Shown: one piece after another, positions 29,400-38,572 of the stretch | Layout of the letters: every line of letters starts with the position of its first letter | Numbering within the stretch: position 1 is the stretch's first letter | NCBI GenBank assembly: GCA_001914405.1 | Contig: MSDW01000001.1 | Span: 620,001 to 684,000 of the forward strand | DNA length: 64,000 nt | Direction: 5' to 3' | Source: Candidatus Methanohalarchaeum thermophilum | GTDB lineage: Archaea; Halobacteriota; Methanonatronarchaeia; Methanonatronarchaeales; Methanonatronarchaeaceae | Notes under the pieces: generated by a model | What the model was told of the DNA's origin: nothing | Seen by the model: only the letters and a program-made list of their open reading frames with translations | Databases searched by the model: none | Position numbers and translations under genes: made by a program

Positions 29400-30437
29400 A
29401 TGAACGATGCTAAAAAAGAGACGGCATTTTACGAAAAATTAGAAGACAATTATGTGAGATGTAATATCTGTCCTAGGAGATGTGAGATTAAGGAAGGAGG
29501 TAGAGGATTTTGTAAAGTTAGAGAAAATGTAGGAGGTACTCTTTTTTCTTTAGTCTATGGCAGAAGTGTCTCCACATCTGTTGATTCTATAGAAAAGAAA
29601 CCGCTTTTTCATTTTGCACCCGGTTCCAGAGCATATTCTATCTGTACGGTAGGATGTAATCTTAAATGTGATTTTTGCCAAAATTATAGGATTTCTAGAG
29701 GATGGAAAGAGATTAAAGGAAAAAAAGAAAGTCCTAGTGAAGTTATAGAAAATGCAATGAGCAATAAAAGCGATGGAATTGCATATACCTATACCGAGCC
29801 AACAGTTTTCTATGAATATGCTAGAGACATAATGCTCGAATCAAAGGACCTCTATAATGTATTTGTCTCTAATGGCTATATGTCAGATAAAGTAATAAAT
29901 GAACTTTCAAAGAATTTAGATGCAATTAACATAGATATAAAAGGTAACGAGAAATTTTACAGCGAACATTGTGGTATAAATGATATTGAACCTATTTTTA
30001 ATTCAGCAAAAAGATTTAAAGAAAATGGAGTATGGGTAGAGATAACAAACCTAATTATTCCAGGTGAAAACGATACCCCAGAGGATTTTAAAAGAATATC
30101 CCGTTGGATTAGAGATAACTTGGGCCAAGAAACTCCACTACATTTCTCAAGATTCAGTCCTTACTTAGAGCTAAGGGAAAAACCACCAACTGACATAAGT
30201 ACTCTTGAAAAAGCAATGGAAATCTCAAATAAAGTTGGAATGGATTATGTTTACTGTGGTAACGTTCCAGGACACCAAAGCGAGTCAACCTATTGTCCTA
30301 ACTGCGATAAAGAACTAATAACCCGTAGAGGTTTCTCAATAACAAACTTAGATCTTAATAGAGACATGAGCTGCCCCCAATGTGGAAAGAAGATATCAAT
30401 AGCCGGTGAAAAATGGATCCCAGATCGCTTTTTTTAA
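29400..30437 (+). CDS. amrS: AmmeMemoRadiSam-system radical SAM enzyme (AmrS-like)
   Basis: A 345-residue radical SAM protein. The N-terminal zinc-like site is CNICPRRCEIKEGGRGFCKV. The radical SAM motif is CTVGCNLKCDFCQNYRISR (CxxxCxxC). Then come AYTYTEPTVFYEY, VSNGYM, AINIDIKG and NLIIPGENDTPEDF. The C-terminus adds a rubredoxin-like pair CPNC...CPQCGKK. This layout defines the archaeal AmrS/PflA-like family, whose substrate is not settled. The gene stands alone. A TATA-like run occurs upstream in AT-rich DNA. Confidence 0.88.
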   Translation: MNDAKKETAFYEKLEDNYVRCNICPRRCEIKEGGRGFCKVRENVGGTLFSLVYGRSVSTSVDSIEKKPLFHFAPGSRAYSICTVGCNLKCDFCQNYRISRGWKEIKGKKESPSEVIENAMSNKSDGIAYTYTEPTVFYEYARDIMLESKDLYNVFVSNGYMSDKVINELSKNLDAINIDIKGNEKFYSEHCGINDIEPIFNSAKRFKENGVWVEITNLIIPGENDTPEDFKRISRWIRDNLGQETPLHFSRFSPYLELREKPPTDISTLEKAMEISNKVGMDYVYCGNVPGHQSESTYCPNCDKELITRRGFSITNLDLNRDMSCPQCGKKISIAGEKWIPDRFF

Positions 30438-30439
30438 AT

Positions 30440-31798
30440 TAGCTTTTGTGAGAGTTTGGGGGGGCTGTAGGTTTTTGTTCTTTGGGGCGGGGAGTATACA
30501 GGCTCTTTTAACTGAATGGTTTGTAGGGGGGGGTATGTGTGCTATATTTATGATAGGTACAATAAAGGAGAAATCCATAACTATTAGGGGAGGGGGAGTA
30601 AGGAGAGTGGGTTTTAGATAAATACTTTAATTTATTCTGTTTTGTTTAGCATATGTTAGATGGGTTGATGGGGGGATGAGGGCTGAGAAAACTATTGTTT
30701 GTAGGATAACTGAACCGAATAAGGGTGAATTAGAGGTTCTAAAAAGGGGGGTACAAAATAGGGTTCAGCAGTGTATAAGAGGTGAAGAGGTGGGTATATA
30801 TTCGGCTACTGCTTAGGCTATTGGTGGGTATATGGATTGGGGTCATCTAAAAGACAAGGAGTACTCTTGGTACTTGAGGAATGATATATTTTTGGTAGAG
30901 GAGGTAGAATACAGTAGAGAGTTTGATTATTGGGCTAAGGATATCTGTGGAAGATGTCTATGGTGGCGTTTTATTTCTAATAGTACCACACGAAGAAATA
31001 AAAGAAGAATACAATATCTAGGATTTAATTATAGTTAGAAAAGAGTATGGTTTTGAACTCCACTTATCAGTTTCAAAGGAAAGTAGAACCTGTGAAAAAC
31101 TATGATAGTGTCCTAAGTATTGATATGGGTCTGAATAAACTTGCAGTGAGCCGTCTCATTGCTCGGCCGTCAGACCCATTGCTATGGCACTCATATAGGT
31201 AACATATATGGGAAATACTTCTTTCTTCGGAGAAACTGTTTGAACGGCTATGTTAGGAGAAAGTGGGGTAATAAGGACAAGAACAAGATAGAAGACATTT
31301 GCCATAGAATAAGTAGGAGGATGATTGATGCAGCAAAGGAGAACTCCTTTCTAATAGTTCTTGGTGAGCTTCAGAGAGTACAAGAACAAGATAAAGGGAG
31401 AAGATTGAACAGAAGGATACACAACTTCCCATATTGGAAACTGAGAGAATATATCAAGTACAAGGCAAGGTGGGAAAGTATAGAAGTTGTAGAAGTAAGT
31501 GAAGCGTACACTTTTCAAAGGTGTTCAAGGTGTGGAGAGACTGGTGATAGGCATAGGGGGAGATTTGTGTGATAGCTGTGGACTTGAAGTAGACAGCGAT
31601 GAGAATGGGGCACGCAGCATAGCATTTCGAGGTATCGGAAAGTTTGAGAAGTCCTCTTCTGATACTGGGGGTACTGTGGCAGTGCCCGAAGCCACTACTG
31701 ATGAAGGAACCTCTGTATATCAAGTTCCGGAAGTAGGTGGTAGCCTGTAAAAACGGTTGGATGCCCCGCTGTTTACGGCGGGGAGGATGTCATACTGT
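30440..31798 (+). mobile_element. Decayed TnpB element (second end type)
   Basis: The left end begins near 30458 with GGGGGGGCTGTAGG and TTCTTTGGGGCGGGGAGTAT. A similar leading string occurs in remnants at 54500 (plus) and 55870-55895 (minus). The right end is the hairpin CCCCGCTGTTTACGGCGGGG followed by AGGATGTCA (31763-31791). It inserted right after amrS. The interior carries only a heavily broken tnpB. Confidence 0.7.
30677..31750 (+). pseudogene. tnpB: tnpB, heavily decayed
   Basis: Fragments in several frames: MRAEKTIVCRITEPNKGELE (30677 on, a TnpB N-terminus), an RuvC start VLSIDMGLNKLAVS (about 31110-31150), ...GEL(Q)RVQEQDKG near 31360, a zinc-finger half QRCSRCGETGD (31516 on), and CDSCGLEVDSDENGARSIA (31567-31627), the last RuvC Asp region. 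There are stop codons at 30815 and later, and at least four frameshifts. No product is expected. Confidence 0.8.
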
Positions 31799-31829
31799 GG
31801 TTTTTAACCTAATTTATTTTTTATCTTTT

Positions 31830-31882
31830 GTGGTTGAGAAGGCACCTTTCTAATCTCTGATTTTGGTAGGGGTAGTTCACAT
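31830..31882 (+). repeat. Solo IS605-type hairpin
   Basis: TGTGGTTGAGAAGGCACC, then CTAATCTCTGATTTTGG, then GTAGGGGTAGTTCAC. The first part matches left ends and the last part matches right ends of the tnpB elements at 42.8 and 61.0 kb, but only one hairpin is present and nothing lies between. This looks like a fused left/right end left after internal deletion or excision. The remaining bases up to 32149 are AT-rich without features except a TATA-like run before the antiporter gene. Confidence 0.6.
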
Positions 31883-32149
31883 TTTTCTGAGAAAACCAAT
31901 TATTTCTCCTAGTTTGTGAAAAAATGATTCGATTTTAAACTATCAAATTTAAAAAGAATAAATTAGTCTTTGTTAATTAAAATTCTATTATCGAATTAGA
32001 AACAGATTTAAACTGTTTTACATGGGGGATATCAAAGCAAGATTAACTTAAATTGAGTTATACCTAGTGGTAGGTTAATTAAAGTAATTTAAGATAAGGT
32101 AATGGGAAAGATTTTTGTGTATTTAATCTAGTAACCTATAAGATCCAAC

Positions 32150-33802
32150 ATGCCCGGGGCAGAAACATTTGGTTTTTTATCTATTCTTCCTCCCGTTATT
32201 GCGATTGTTTTGGCTATTCTAACAAGACGTGTGTTGATTTCACTTTTTATAGGAATCTGGTTTGGCGGTGCAATTAAAGTACAGGCTTTCGCAGATTCAA
32301 CAAATATCTTATTTGGCTCTATAAAGGCTGGGGCCTTAGGTTTTACGCAGACAGCTGATTGGATAGTGACATCATTGACTAGCACCTGGAATATGAAGAT
32401 ATTACTATTTATAATGCTTTTAGGTCCAGGAACTGCTTTTATATGGAAAACTGGTGGATCTGAGGCTATAAGGAGAGCTGCTTCAGATAAATTTGATACT
32501 CCAAAGGGTGTTAGTGTCCTTACTTGGATTCTTGGCATGCTGATCTTTTTCGATGATTACGCGAATTCAGCTATAGTAGGAAGTGCGATGAAGGATATAT
32601 CAGACAAGATGAGGATTTCTAAGGAAAAGCTTTCTTATATAATTGATTCAACGGCTGCTCCTATTAGCACTTTTCTTTTGTCTACATGGGTTGGATATCA
32701 GTTATCTATGATAAAAAAAGGATATGAGGCAGCAGGTATAACGGAGATAGCGCCTTCAACATTTTCAATGTTCATTAGTAGCATACCTTACAATATATAT
32801 TGCATTTTAGCTGTTATAATGGTAGGTATCATTATAATAACTGGAAGAGATTACGCTGAGATGTTAAATGCAGAACATAGATCTTGGACTACAGGTAAGG
32901 TTATAGCTGATGATGATACCCCTATGCAGACAATAGAAAAAGATATAGGTGATCCTATTTTAAAGAAACCGATGCTTAGATCGATTTTTATTCCTATTTT
33001 TGTTCTTATTTCAACGATATTGCTTGGTATATGGCTTACTGGTTATGCAGAAGGCAGGGGATTAATTGAGATTTTTGCTAATGCTTCGATTGGAAACAAT
33101 CTTCTATGGGGAGGATTTACAATGGTTTTTGCAGAGATGGCTTTAGCAATTAGATATAGAATACTTGATTTCGGTGAAGTGATGGATACTTTTAGAGACG
33201 GATTAAAAGTTATGATAACTGCAGCAGCTATTTTAACACTAGCTTGGTCTATAGGAACTACAACTAGTGAATTAGGTACTGCTAAATATGTTGTGGAACA
33301 GACTAGGCATATAATAACTCCTCAAATACTACCAATAGTGATAATACTGTCATCAGCATTTATTGCCTTCTGTACTGGATCTTCATGGGGTACAATGGCA
33401 ATAGTTACACCAATAGCTGTTCCAATGGCTTATGAAACAGGAAATATAGGGCTTATTCCAGCAGCAGTGGGATCAACGTTCAGTGGAGCAATATTTGGGG
33501 ATCATTGTTCTCCTATAAGTGACACGACCGTACTATCGTCAATTTTTTCTGGAGCAGACCATATAGCACATGTAAGAACACAGATCTATTACGCATCTAC
33601 AGTATTAGTTGTGACATTACTTCTCTATCTAGTTAATGGATATACAGGAATTTCACCTGTTATATTGATTCCGATAGGTATTTTAGCACTTATTGCTCTA
33701 GTTTACATCTTATCGGAATTAGATTCTAATAGGAAAGGAGTACCAGCCAAGACAAATGAATACGATAAAGAAAAGATAATGGGAGAGATTAGGAAGAAAT
33801 AA
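32150..33802 (+). CDS. Na+/H+ antiporter, NhaC family
   Basis: A 550-residue membrane protein with roughly twelve hydrophobic segments. NhaC-family stretches: FGFLSILPPVIAIVLAILTR, the early half GIWFGGAIK, ILGMLIFFDDYANSAIVGSAM (acidic FDDYAN in the membrane), IDSTAAPISTFLLSTWVGYQ, AFCTGSSWGTMAIVTPIAVP and IFGDHCSPISDTTVLSSIFSG. These are the conserved ion-path motifs. It exchanges sodium for protons or related ions in the cytoplasmic membrane, a sensible need in brine. ATG 32150 is preceded by an AT-rich leader. It appears monocistronic. Confidence 0.88.
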   Translation: MPGAETFGFLSILPPVIAIVLAILTRRVLISLFIGIWFGGAIKVQAFADSTNILFGSIKAGALGFTQTADWIVTSLTSTWNMKILLFIMLLGPGTAFIWKTGGSEAIRRAASDKFDTPKGVSVLTWILGMLIFFDDYANSAIVGSAMKDISDKMRISKEKLSYIIDSTAAPISTFLLSTWVGYQLSMIKKGYEAAGITEIAPSTFSMFISSIPYNIYCILAVIMVGIIIITGRDYAEMLNAEHRSWTTGKVIADDDTPMQTIEKDIGDPILKKPMLRSIFIPIFVLISTILLGIWLTGYAEGRGLIEIFANASIGNNLLWGGFTMVFAEMALAIRYRILDFGEVMDTFRDGLKVMITAAAILTLAWSIGTTTSELGTAKYVVEQTRHIITPQILPIVIILSSAFIAFCTGSSWGTMAIVTPIAVPMAYETGNIGLIPAAVGSTFSGAIFGDHCSPISDTTVLSSIFSGADHIAHVRTQIYYASTVLVVTLLLYLVNGYTGISPVILIPIGILALIALVYILSELDSNRKGVPAKTNEYDKEKIMGEIRKK

Positions 33803-33824
33803 CCGTAATTCTAAAATGAACTAT

Positions 33825-34163
33825 CTATTTTTTATTTTTTTCTATTTTTTTTCTTAATTCTTCTGTTACTGTAAAACCACATTTTGGGCATTTATCTTTA
33901 CTTAATTTCTTTCCACAGTTTGGACAGTATAACTTCTCTTTTTTAAAGAATTGAGCCCATCTTAAGGAAAAGTAGAATATTATTATCATTCCTATAAGTC
34001 CGCCCACAAGTAGACCCGATTCGTTGAAAAAAAGGTAACCAGTTAAGGTCAAGGATATTATAAATGTACTGAAAATTAAGCCAAGCAAAGTTCCTCTGTA
34101 GAAAAGTTCCCTAACATCTACCTTTTTATTTGGCCCCAGAAACTTTATTATTTTTTTAATCAT
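33825..34163 (-). CDS. Small membrane protein with C-terminal zinc ribbon
   Basis: A 112-residue protein of unknown family. Two hydrophobic segments lie at about 24-48 and 52-70 (GTLLGLIFSTFIISLTLTGY; LLVGGLIGMIIIFYFSLRW). A zinc ribbon follows: CPNCGKKLSKDKCPKCG (about 79-95), with a basic tail. The ribbon should face the cytoplasm. The gene is convergent with the NhaC antiporter and has no partner on its own strand. Confidence 0.7.
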   Translation of the reverse strand: MIKKIIKFLGPNKKVDVRELFYRGTLLGLIFSTFIISLTLTGYLFFNESGLLVGGLIGMIIIFYFSLRWAQFFKKEKLYCPNCGKKLSKDKCPKCGFTVTEELRKKIEKNKK

Positions 34164-34469
34164 TTCTTCTTTTTTGTCAGATCTTGATAGTTTTTATCAG
34201 ATCTTGATGGATTAATATTCGTTTTATTTTGTTTCATTATAAGTTAATGGCAAACAAAATTATTATGTAAAGGAGGTTAACTTATATTTTGTTTTTTTAT
34301 TGGTAATCGATAAATGTTAGGTCACTTTAAATTAATTAAATTCATTCCTAATAGTTTTTTATTCTTTTAATTCTTTCTTTGAACTAATTCATTAAATTAT
34401 AGTTTGTTAGGTGCATATAGGATTAACTTACCTTTTTTTGGTTGCTTTTTGTGTAATCAGTTATCAAGG

Positions 34470-34512
34470 GCAATATTTATATAAGGTAAGTTGATTAACT
34501 AACACGTGGAGG
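34470..34512 (+). promoter_or_regulatory. Promoter, operator-like motif and RBS of corrinoid/methyltransferase operon
   Basis: A TATA element TATTTATATAAGG (34474-34486) is followed by GTTGATTAACTAAC (34490-34503), then GTGGAGG (34506-34512) as ribosome binding site for ATG 34524. TTAACTAAC also lies at the equivalent place in the mttB-like operon promoter (17169-17177 on the minus strand). The preceding 34164-34470 is AT-rich with no gene. Confidence 0.55.
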
Positions 34513-34523
34513 AATATTACAAA

Positions 34524-35168
34524 ATGGCTGATAAAGAAGATATCTTGAATAGGTTACATGAAGGTGTTGTAGAAAGAGAAAAAGAGAAAGTAGAAGAAGC
34601 TGCAAACGAGGCTCTGGACGAAGGCGTAGCACCAATTGATGCTATAATGGATGGTTTGGTTTCAGGTATGTCTGAGGTAGGGGAGATGTATGATGAGGGT
34701 GATGTATTTGTCCCGGAAATTTTGATTTCATCAGAAGCTTTATACGCAGGATTAGATATATTGAAACCTCACATAAGTGAAGAGGAGCTTGAAATGGAAG
34801 GTAAAATTATTTTAGGTGTTGTAGAGGGAGATATACACGATATAGGCAAGAATCTAGTGAAATTAATGTTGGATGTTCAAGGTTTAAATGTTGTAGATTT
34901 AGGTAAGGATGTAGAAAGAGAAAAATTTGTAAAGAAGTTCAAGGAGGAGGATGCCGACATAATAGGATTGTCAGCGATGATGACCTCTACGATGGGATGC
35001 ATCCAAGATATATCAGAAATGGCTGATGAGGAAGAAGAAGACATTAAGATAATAGCAGGAGGAGCACCAATCACTGCAGAATCAGCAAAGGAGGACTTAA
35101 ACGCAGATGCATACGCACCAAACGCAACACAAGCACCTGAAGTTGTTAAAAAACTGATTAACCAATAA
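34524..35168 (+). CDS. Corrinoid protein (MtbC/MtmC type), methyl carrier
   Basis: A 214-residue cobalamin-binding protein. The helical cap (1-90) contains EMYDEGDVFVPEILISSEAL. The B12 domain has EGDIHDIGKN at 101-110 (D103, His105, G108), then GLSAMMTSTM and IIAGGAPIT. ATG 34524 is chosen over GTG 34506 because that GTG lies inside the GGAGG site. It is the first gene of an operon with a SatP-type transporter and an MtbA-like methyltransferase, but no substrate-specific methyltransferase (MttB, MtmB, MtaB) lies beside it. Its methyl donor must be encoded elsewhere or be shared. Confidence 0.92.
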   Translation: MADKEDILNRLHEGVVEREKEKVEEAANEALDEGVAPIDAIMDGLVSGMSEVGEMYDEGDVFVPEILISSEALYAGLDILKPHISEEELEMEGKIILGVVEGDIHDIGKNLVKLMLDVQGLNVVDLGKDVEREKFVKKFKEEDADIIGLSAMMTSTMGCIQDISEMADEEEEDIKIIAGGAPITAESAKEDLNADAYAPNATQAPEVVKKLINQ

Positions 35169-35233
35169 AATAACTTAATAAGTTTTATAGATTTAATAAA
35201 AATAATATTTGACCAAATGGAGGTTTTAAAAAT

Positions 35234-35809
35234 ATGGCTGAAAATGAATGGGGTAATCCTGCCCCATGGGGTTTAGCAGGAGTAGTAGCAATAGTCCTAC
35301 TATTTGGATTACATAACGATGGAGTTCTCCCAGCCAATGAGATACCACTATTAATGGGAGCAGGAATAGGAATAGGAATAGCACAATTGTCTACAGGATA
35401 TATAGCATTAAAAAGAGGAAATACACCTACTGGAACATTATTTGGAACTTTTGGTGCGCTATTTGTTCTGGCACCACCACTAATGATGTTTATAAACGCA
35501 TTAGGGATTTCAGGAGGACTAGCTACATTAGGCTATTGGGATATAATGCTAGGGCTTTTCCTCTGGGTTTGGAGTATTCCACTTTTAAGAGCACCTTGGT
35601 TCGAATTCCTAATCGGTCCACTCGGAGGTTTAATGTTAATACTATCAGGTATCGGTAGCTTATATGGGAGTGCTATGGCGACTCAATTGGCAGCTTACTT
35701 GTTCTACTTCTTTGTCTTCTGGGGACTATACATGATGGCACATCATCTCGGAAACGCAGCTGGTTTCAACATACCTGCAGGCAGGCCGGTCATCCCAAAG
35801 GAAGATTAG
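35234..35809 (+). CDS. AceTr family (GPR1/FUN34/SatP) membrane transporter
   Basis: A 191-residue protein with six hydrophobic segments. The diagnostic motif near the N-terminus is NPAPWGL (residues 8-14), followed by GLHNDGV. The family moves acetate, succinate or ammonium-like small solutes. Placed between a corrinoid protein and a methylcobamide:CoM methyltransferase gene, it may carry a methylated substrate or product; this is inference from context. A GGAGG precedes the ATG by about 11 bases. Confidence 0.85.
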   Translation: MAENEWGNPAPWGLAGVVAIVLLFGLHNDGVLPANEIPLLMGAGIGIGIAQLSTGYIALKRGNTPTGTLFGTFGALFVLAPPLMMFINALGISGGLATLGYWDIMLGLFLWVWSIPLLRAPWFEFLIGPLGGLMLILSGIGSLYGSAMATQLAAYLFYFFVFWGLYMMAHHLGNAAGFNIPAGRPVIPKED

Positions 35810-35822
35810 AGGTGAATGAATA

Positions 35823-36839
35823 ATGAAAGGAAAAGATAGAATAAAAGCAGCATTTGAAAACGAAGCGGTAGATAGAATCCCAGTCGGCTCGGGCTCAGTA
35901 ATGATTCGAGATTACATAGAGAGGACAGGAGCCAGTTTCCCAGAGTTCCATAAAGACCCTGAGCTGATGGCTAGGATCTCTATGTTAGTATCTCACGATG
36001 CAGGTTTAGATAATGTGGTTATTCCATTCGGTATGGTTAACCAAGCTCACGCTCTAGGAGTGGATGTAGAGTGGGGTAACTGGGAGATAGGTACAAAACC
36101 ATCTCCAAAAAATCATTTAGATGATCCAAAGGAAGCAAAAACAGAAAATATTGCAGACGATGATGTCATACGAACAATAGTTGAAGCCGCAAAAATAACG
36201 GTGGAAGAATCACCTGATAGACTGACCACACCCCTTGTAAGCGGGCCAGTGACAGTTGCAGGACATCTAGTAGGAACTGAAAAACTAATGGCAATGACCA
36301 TAAAGGATCCAGAACAGGCAGAAGAATGGTTTAAAATAGCCGCAGAATCAGCCAAAAAAGAAATCAAGGCCCTATCAGAAGTAGGAGTAGAAGGCATATA
36401 CTACTGTGATCCAACTGCATCAGGTGATCTACTCAGTCCAAAATACTACAACGATATTGTAAAAGATGTTGTAACTGATGTAGTCGATTACGCACATTCC
36501 AGAGGAATATACCTAGAATTACATATTTGTGGTAAATCTGAAGAGATATTAGAATATATGGCTGAAACAGGAGCAGATTCATTACACATTGACCAAAAGG
36601 TAGATCTCGTAGATGCTAGAAAAAGAGCTGGAGATGACGTATGCTTAGCAGGTAATGTTGAACCAGCAAAGATGACTAAAGACTACTCTGAAGTACTAAA
36701 AGAAGCAGGAGAATCAATAGCTAAAGGCGCAGACTACTTAAAACCCGGTTGTGGATCCCCAACTGGAACCAAACCCAAAAACCTAAAGGCACTAGTTAGA
36801 GCAGCAAAAAGATGCTGCTTCCACGGTAAAAGAGTATAA
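35823..36839 (+). CDS. Methylcobamide:CoM methyltransferase (MtbA/MtaA type)
   Basis: A 338-residue member of the uroporphyrinogen decarboxylase fold family that moves the methyl group from a corrinoid protein to coenzyme M, making methyl-CoM for Mcr. N-terminus KGKDRIKAAFENEAVDRIPV is typical. The zinc ligands are His in ELHICGK (about 235, with Cys two residues on) and Cys in PGCGSP (about 309), the HxC...C site that activates CoM. The ATG follows a GAGGTGA. Its partner corrinoid protein is two genes upstream. Confidence 0.92.
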   Translation: MKGKDRIKAAFENEAVDRIPVGSGSVMIRDYIERTGASFPEFHKDPELMARISMLVSHDAGLDNVVIPFGMVNQAHALGVDVEWGNWEIGTKPSPKNHLDDPKEAKTENIADDDVIRTIVEAAKITVEESPDRLTTPLVSGPVTVAGHLVGTEKLMAMTIKDPEQAEEWFKIAAESAKKEIKALSEVGVEGIYYCDPTASGDLLSPKYYNDIVKDVVTDVVDYAHSRGIYLELHICGKSEEILEYMAETGADSLHIDQKVDLVDARKRAGDDVCLAGNVEPAKMTKDYSEVLKEAGESIAKGADYLKPGCGSPTGTKPKNLKALVRAAKRCCFHGKRV

Positions 36840-36928
36840 AAAATAAATACTCCCTTTTTTTATTTTATTTTACCTATTATTCAGTTTTTCTTCTAGTTAT
36901 TATATCTATTCTATTATTATCGAAAATT

Positions 36929-36990
36929 TCATATAAGTGAACTACCCTTACCTAATCAAAGATTTAGGAAGGTGTCTTCTCAGTCAAATA
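36929..36990 (-). repeat. Solo IS605-type hairpin
   Basis: On the minus strand this reads TATTTGACTGAGAAGACACC, then CCTAAATCTTTGATTAGG, then GGGTAGTTCAC. The first part is the left end of the elements at 42.8 and 61.0 kb and the last part their right end, with no body between. It is a fused-end scar like that at 31.8 kb. The rest of the gap 36840-37269 is T/G-rich and holds no gene. Confidence 0.6.
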
Positions 36991-37269
36991 GATAAAATAA
37001 AAAATTGGGTTATTTGTCATTTAAGTTTTGCTCTGAGATTTTTCCTGTTAGTTGGTGAGATGAAGATTTGCTTTTTCTCATTTTGGTTGTGTTAGTGTAT
37101 TAAGTATAGTTTTGCTTCTAAGTATCTCTAAAAAGCTAACTTGAGTTACTGGCAGTTACGGTCTCTAGATCACTCAAATTAAGTTTTTGGGAGATGCTTC
37201 TTAGGGTTATCTTGAGGTGGATGTATTTTTGGATCTGGTGATTCGTTGGTTTAGTTATTTGGTGCCAAT

Positions 37270-38088
37270 TTAGTTTTCCTTGAATAAGTGAATGTCTGTT
37301 TGAGGGTAAGGTAGTTCTATTTCTTCTTTTTCAAATCTTTCTTTAATTTGTTTTAGAAGTTCTCTTTTTACGGGCCAATAATCACTTGTTTTAACCCAAG
37401 GTCGGACTATTAAGTTTACACTGGAGCCTCCCAATTCGTTAGTTGCAATAGTAGGCGAAGGTTCTTTTAAAACTTTTTCATGGTTTTTAACTATATTAGA
37501 AATTACTTCCATTGCTTTTCCGATATTGTCATCATAGCCGATTCCAATTGTTAAGTCTATCCTACGGGTATCCATAGTGGTATAATTTGTTATAGAACTT
37601 CCCCAGACCTCTGAATTAGGGATTATTACCTTTTTATTGTCTCCTGTTAGTAATACAGTATTACTTATGCCAACATTTTTAATGTTACCTGTTTTTCCTG
37701 CAGCTTCAACAAATTCACCAGCCTTAAATGGCTTTGTTAGAGCAATCATAAAACCTGCTGCTAGATTTCCTAGAATATCTTGGAAAGCAAAACCAATAAC
37801 AAAACCAAAAACTACTGCAATGCTTACCAGTCCAGAACCGACATCAAAGCCAAGTGCACCTACTGCAGCTACTAAGACTACAATTAGTAAAAGCAATTTT
37901 GTGATTCTACCAGTAAACTCTATAAGTAATTCTGACATGTCTGCTTTATCCATTGAACGACGAACATAGTGGACAAGAAGAGTTACTGCAAGATATCCAA
38001 AAACTAACACAAAAATTGAAAGGAGTATTTTTCCATAAGTTATATCTATTACAGGGATACTTTGTGACAAAAATTCTTCTAAATTCAT
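37270..38088 (-). CDS. mscS: Small-conductance mechanosensitive channel MscS
   Basis: A 272-residue channel that opens on osmotic downshock. Three hydrophobic segments lie in residues 1-120. The pore-lining helix GFVIGFAFQDILGNLAAGFMIAL is followed by the beta domain: LTKPFKAGEFVEAAGKTGNIKNVGI and VIIPNSEVWGSSITNYT, which match the family. The C-terminal alpha/beta domain ends in YPQTDIHLF. The gene is monocistronic, next to the att-like remnant. It would matter in a hypersaline habitat. Confidence 0.93.
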   Translation of the reverse strand: MNLEEFLSQSIPVIDITYGKILLSIFVLVFGYLAVTLLVHYVRRSMDKADMSELLIEFTGRITKLLLLIVVLVAAVGALGFDVGSGLVSIAVVFGFVIGFAFQDILGNLAAGFMIALTKPFKAGEFVEAAGKTGNIKNVGISNTVLLTGDNKKVIIPNSEVWGSSITNYTTMDTRRIDLTIGIGYDDNIGKAMEVISNIVKNHEKVLKEPSPTIATNELGGSSVNLIVRPWVKTSDYWPVKRELLKQIKERFEKEEIELPYPQTDIHLFKEN

Positions 38089-38325
38089 ATAACCACCTAT
38101 TATGTATTATCTAGTGGATAAAATCCACAGTTATTTAGTAATTTGTTATGACAGTATAAGAAGATTTATTTTTTAATGGTTTCTAAAATTACCTATAATC
38201 TACAGAACAAAAACATATGAAAAAAGACATTTTTCTTTATTTCTTAATTGGCTTAGGTTTATCTGATGATCAAACTGGTTTCAATTATTTTCTTAGAACT
38301 GAAAAATGAATTAGTTCACTAGTAA

Positions 38326-38369
38326 ATTCTAGTTAAGTATTTTAGATATTCTAGTTAAGTATTTTGGAT
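38326..38369 (+). repeat. Two tandem 22-bp repeats beside att remnant
   Basis: The unit ATTCTAGTTAAGTATTTTAGAT occurs twice head to tail (38326-38347 and 38348-38369) with one mismatch, and a fragment TAGTATTTTAGG follows. It lies 50 bases from the tRNA-like remnant. Arm-type binding sites for the integrase, or iteron-like sites of the element, are possible. The rest of 38089-38417 is AT-rich without genes. Confidence 0.5.
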
Positions 38370-38417
38370 ATAGTATTTTAGGTAGCCTATCTACTTAGAA
38401 GAATAGGTTATGGGGTA

Positions 38418-38457
38418 GTGTGGCCTTGGGTGGATTCGAACCGATGTTGCTGGGTCT
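38418..38457 (-). other. Degenerate tRNA-Gln 3' half (att remnant)
   Basis: The plus strand reads GGGTGGATTCGAACCGATG and GCTGGGTCTAAA. This matches the intact tRNA-Gln 3' half (44999-45040; GGGCGGATTCGAACCGCCG and GCCGGGTCCAAA) at about three quarters of positions, and nearly all differences are transitions. The T loop is intact but the acceptor 5' half is missing. It is best read as the second attachment site. A chance T-arm-like string is the alternative. Confidence 0.65.
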
Positions 38458-38572
38458 AAATTTCTCTCTAAACAGAGTAAATTTGTTTTTTACAAAAAAT
38501 ATGTTCGATTCTTCCTTGATAGATTAAGGGAGCGGGAAGAACGGAGAAAAGAGTAAGGGATTAGGTTATCGA

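Noticed and set aside
30406-30621. 71-residue glycine-rich frame after amrS
   Set aside because: It overlaps the end of amrS and the G-rich left end of a dead element; the composition reflects the repeat and not a protein.
36929-36990. CRISPR-like palindromic repeat
   Set aside because: The palindromes are single, widely spaced and tied to IS ends. No regular spacers or cas genes occur in the window.
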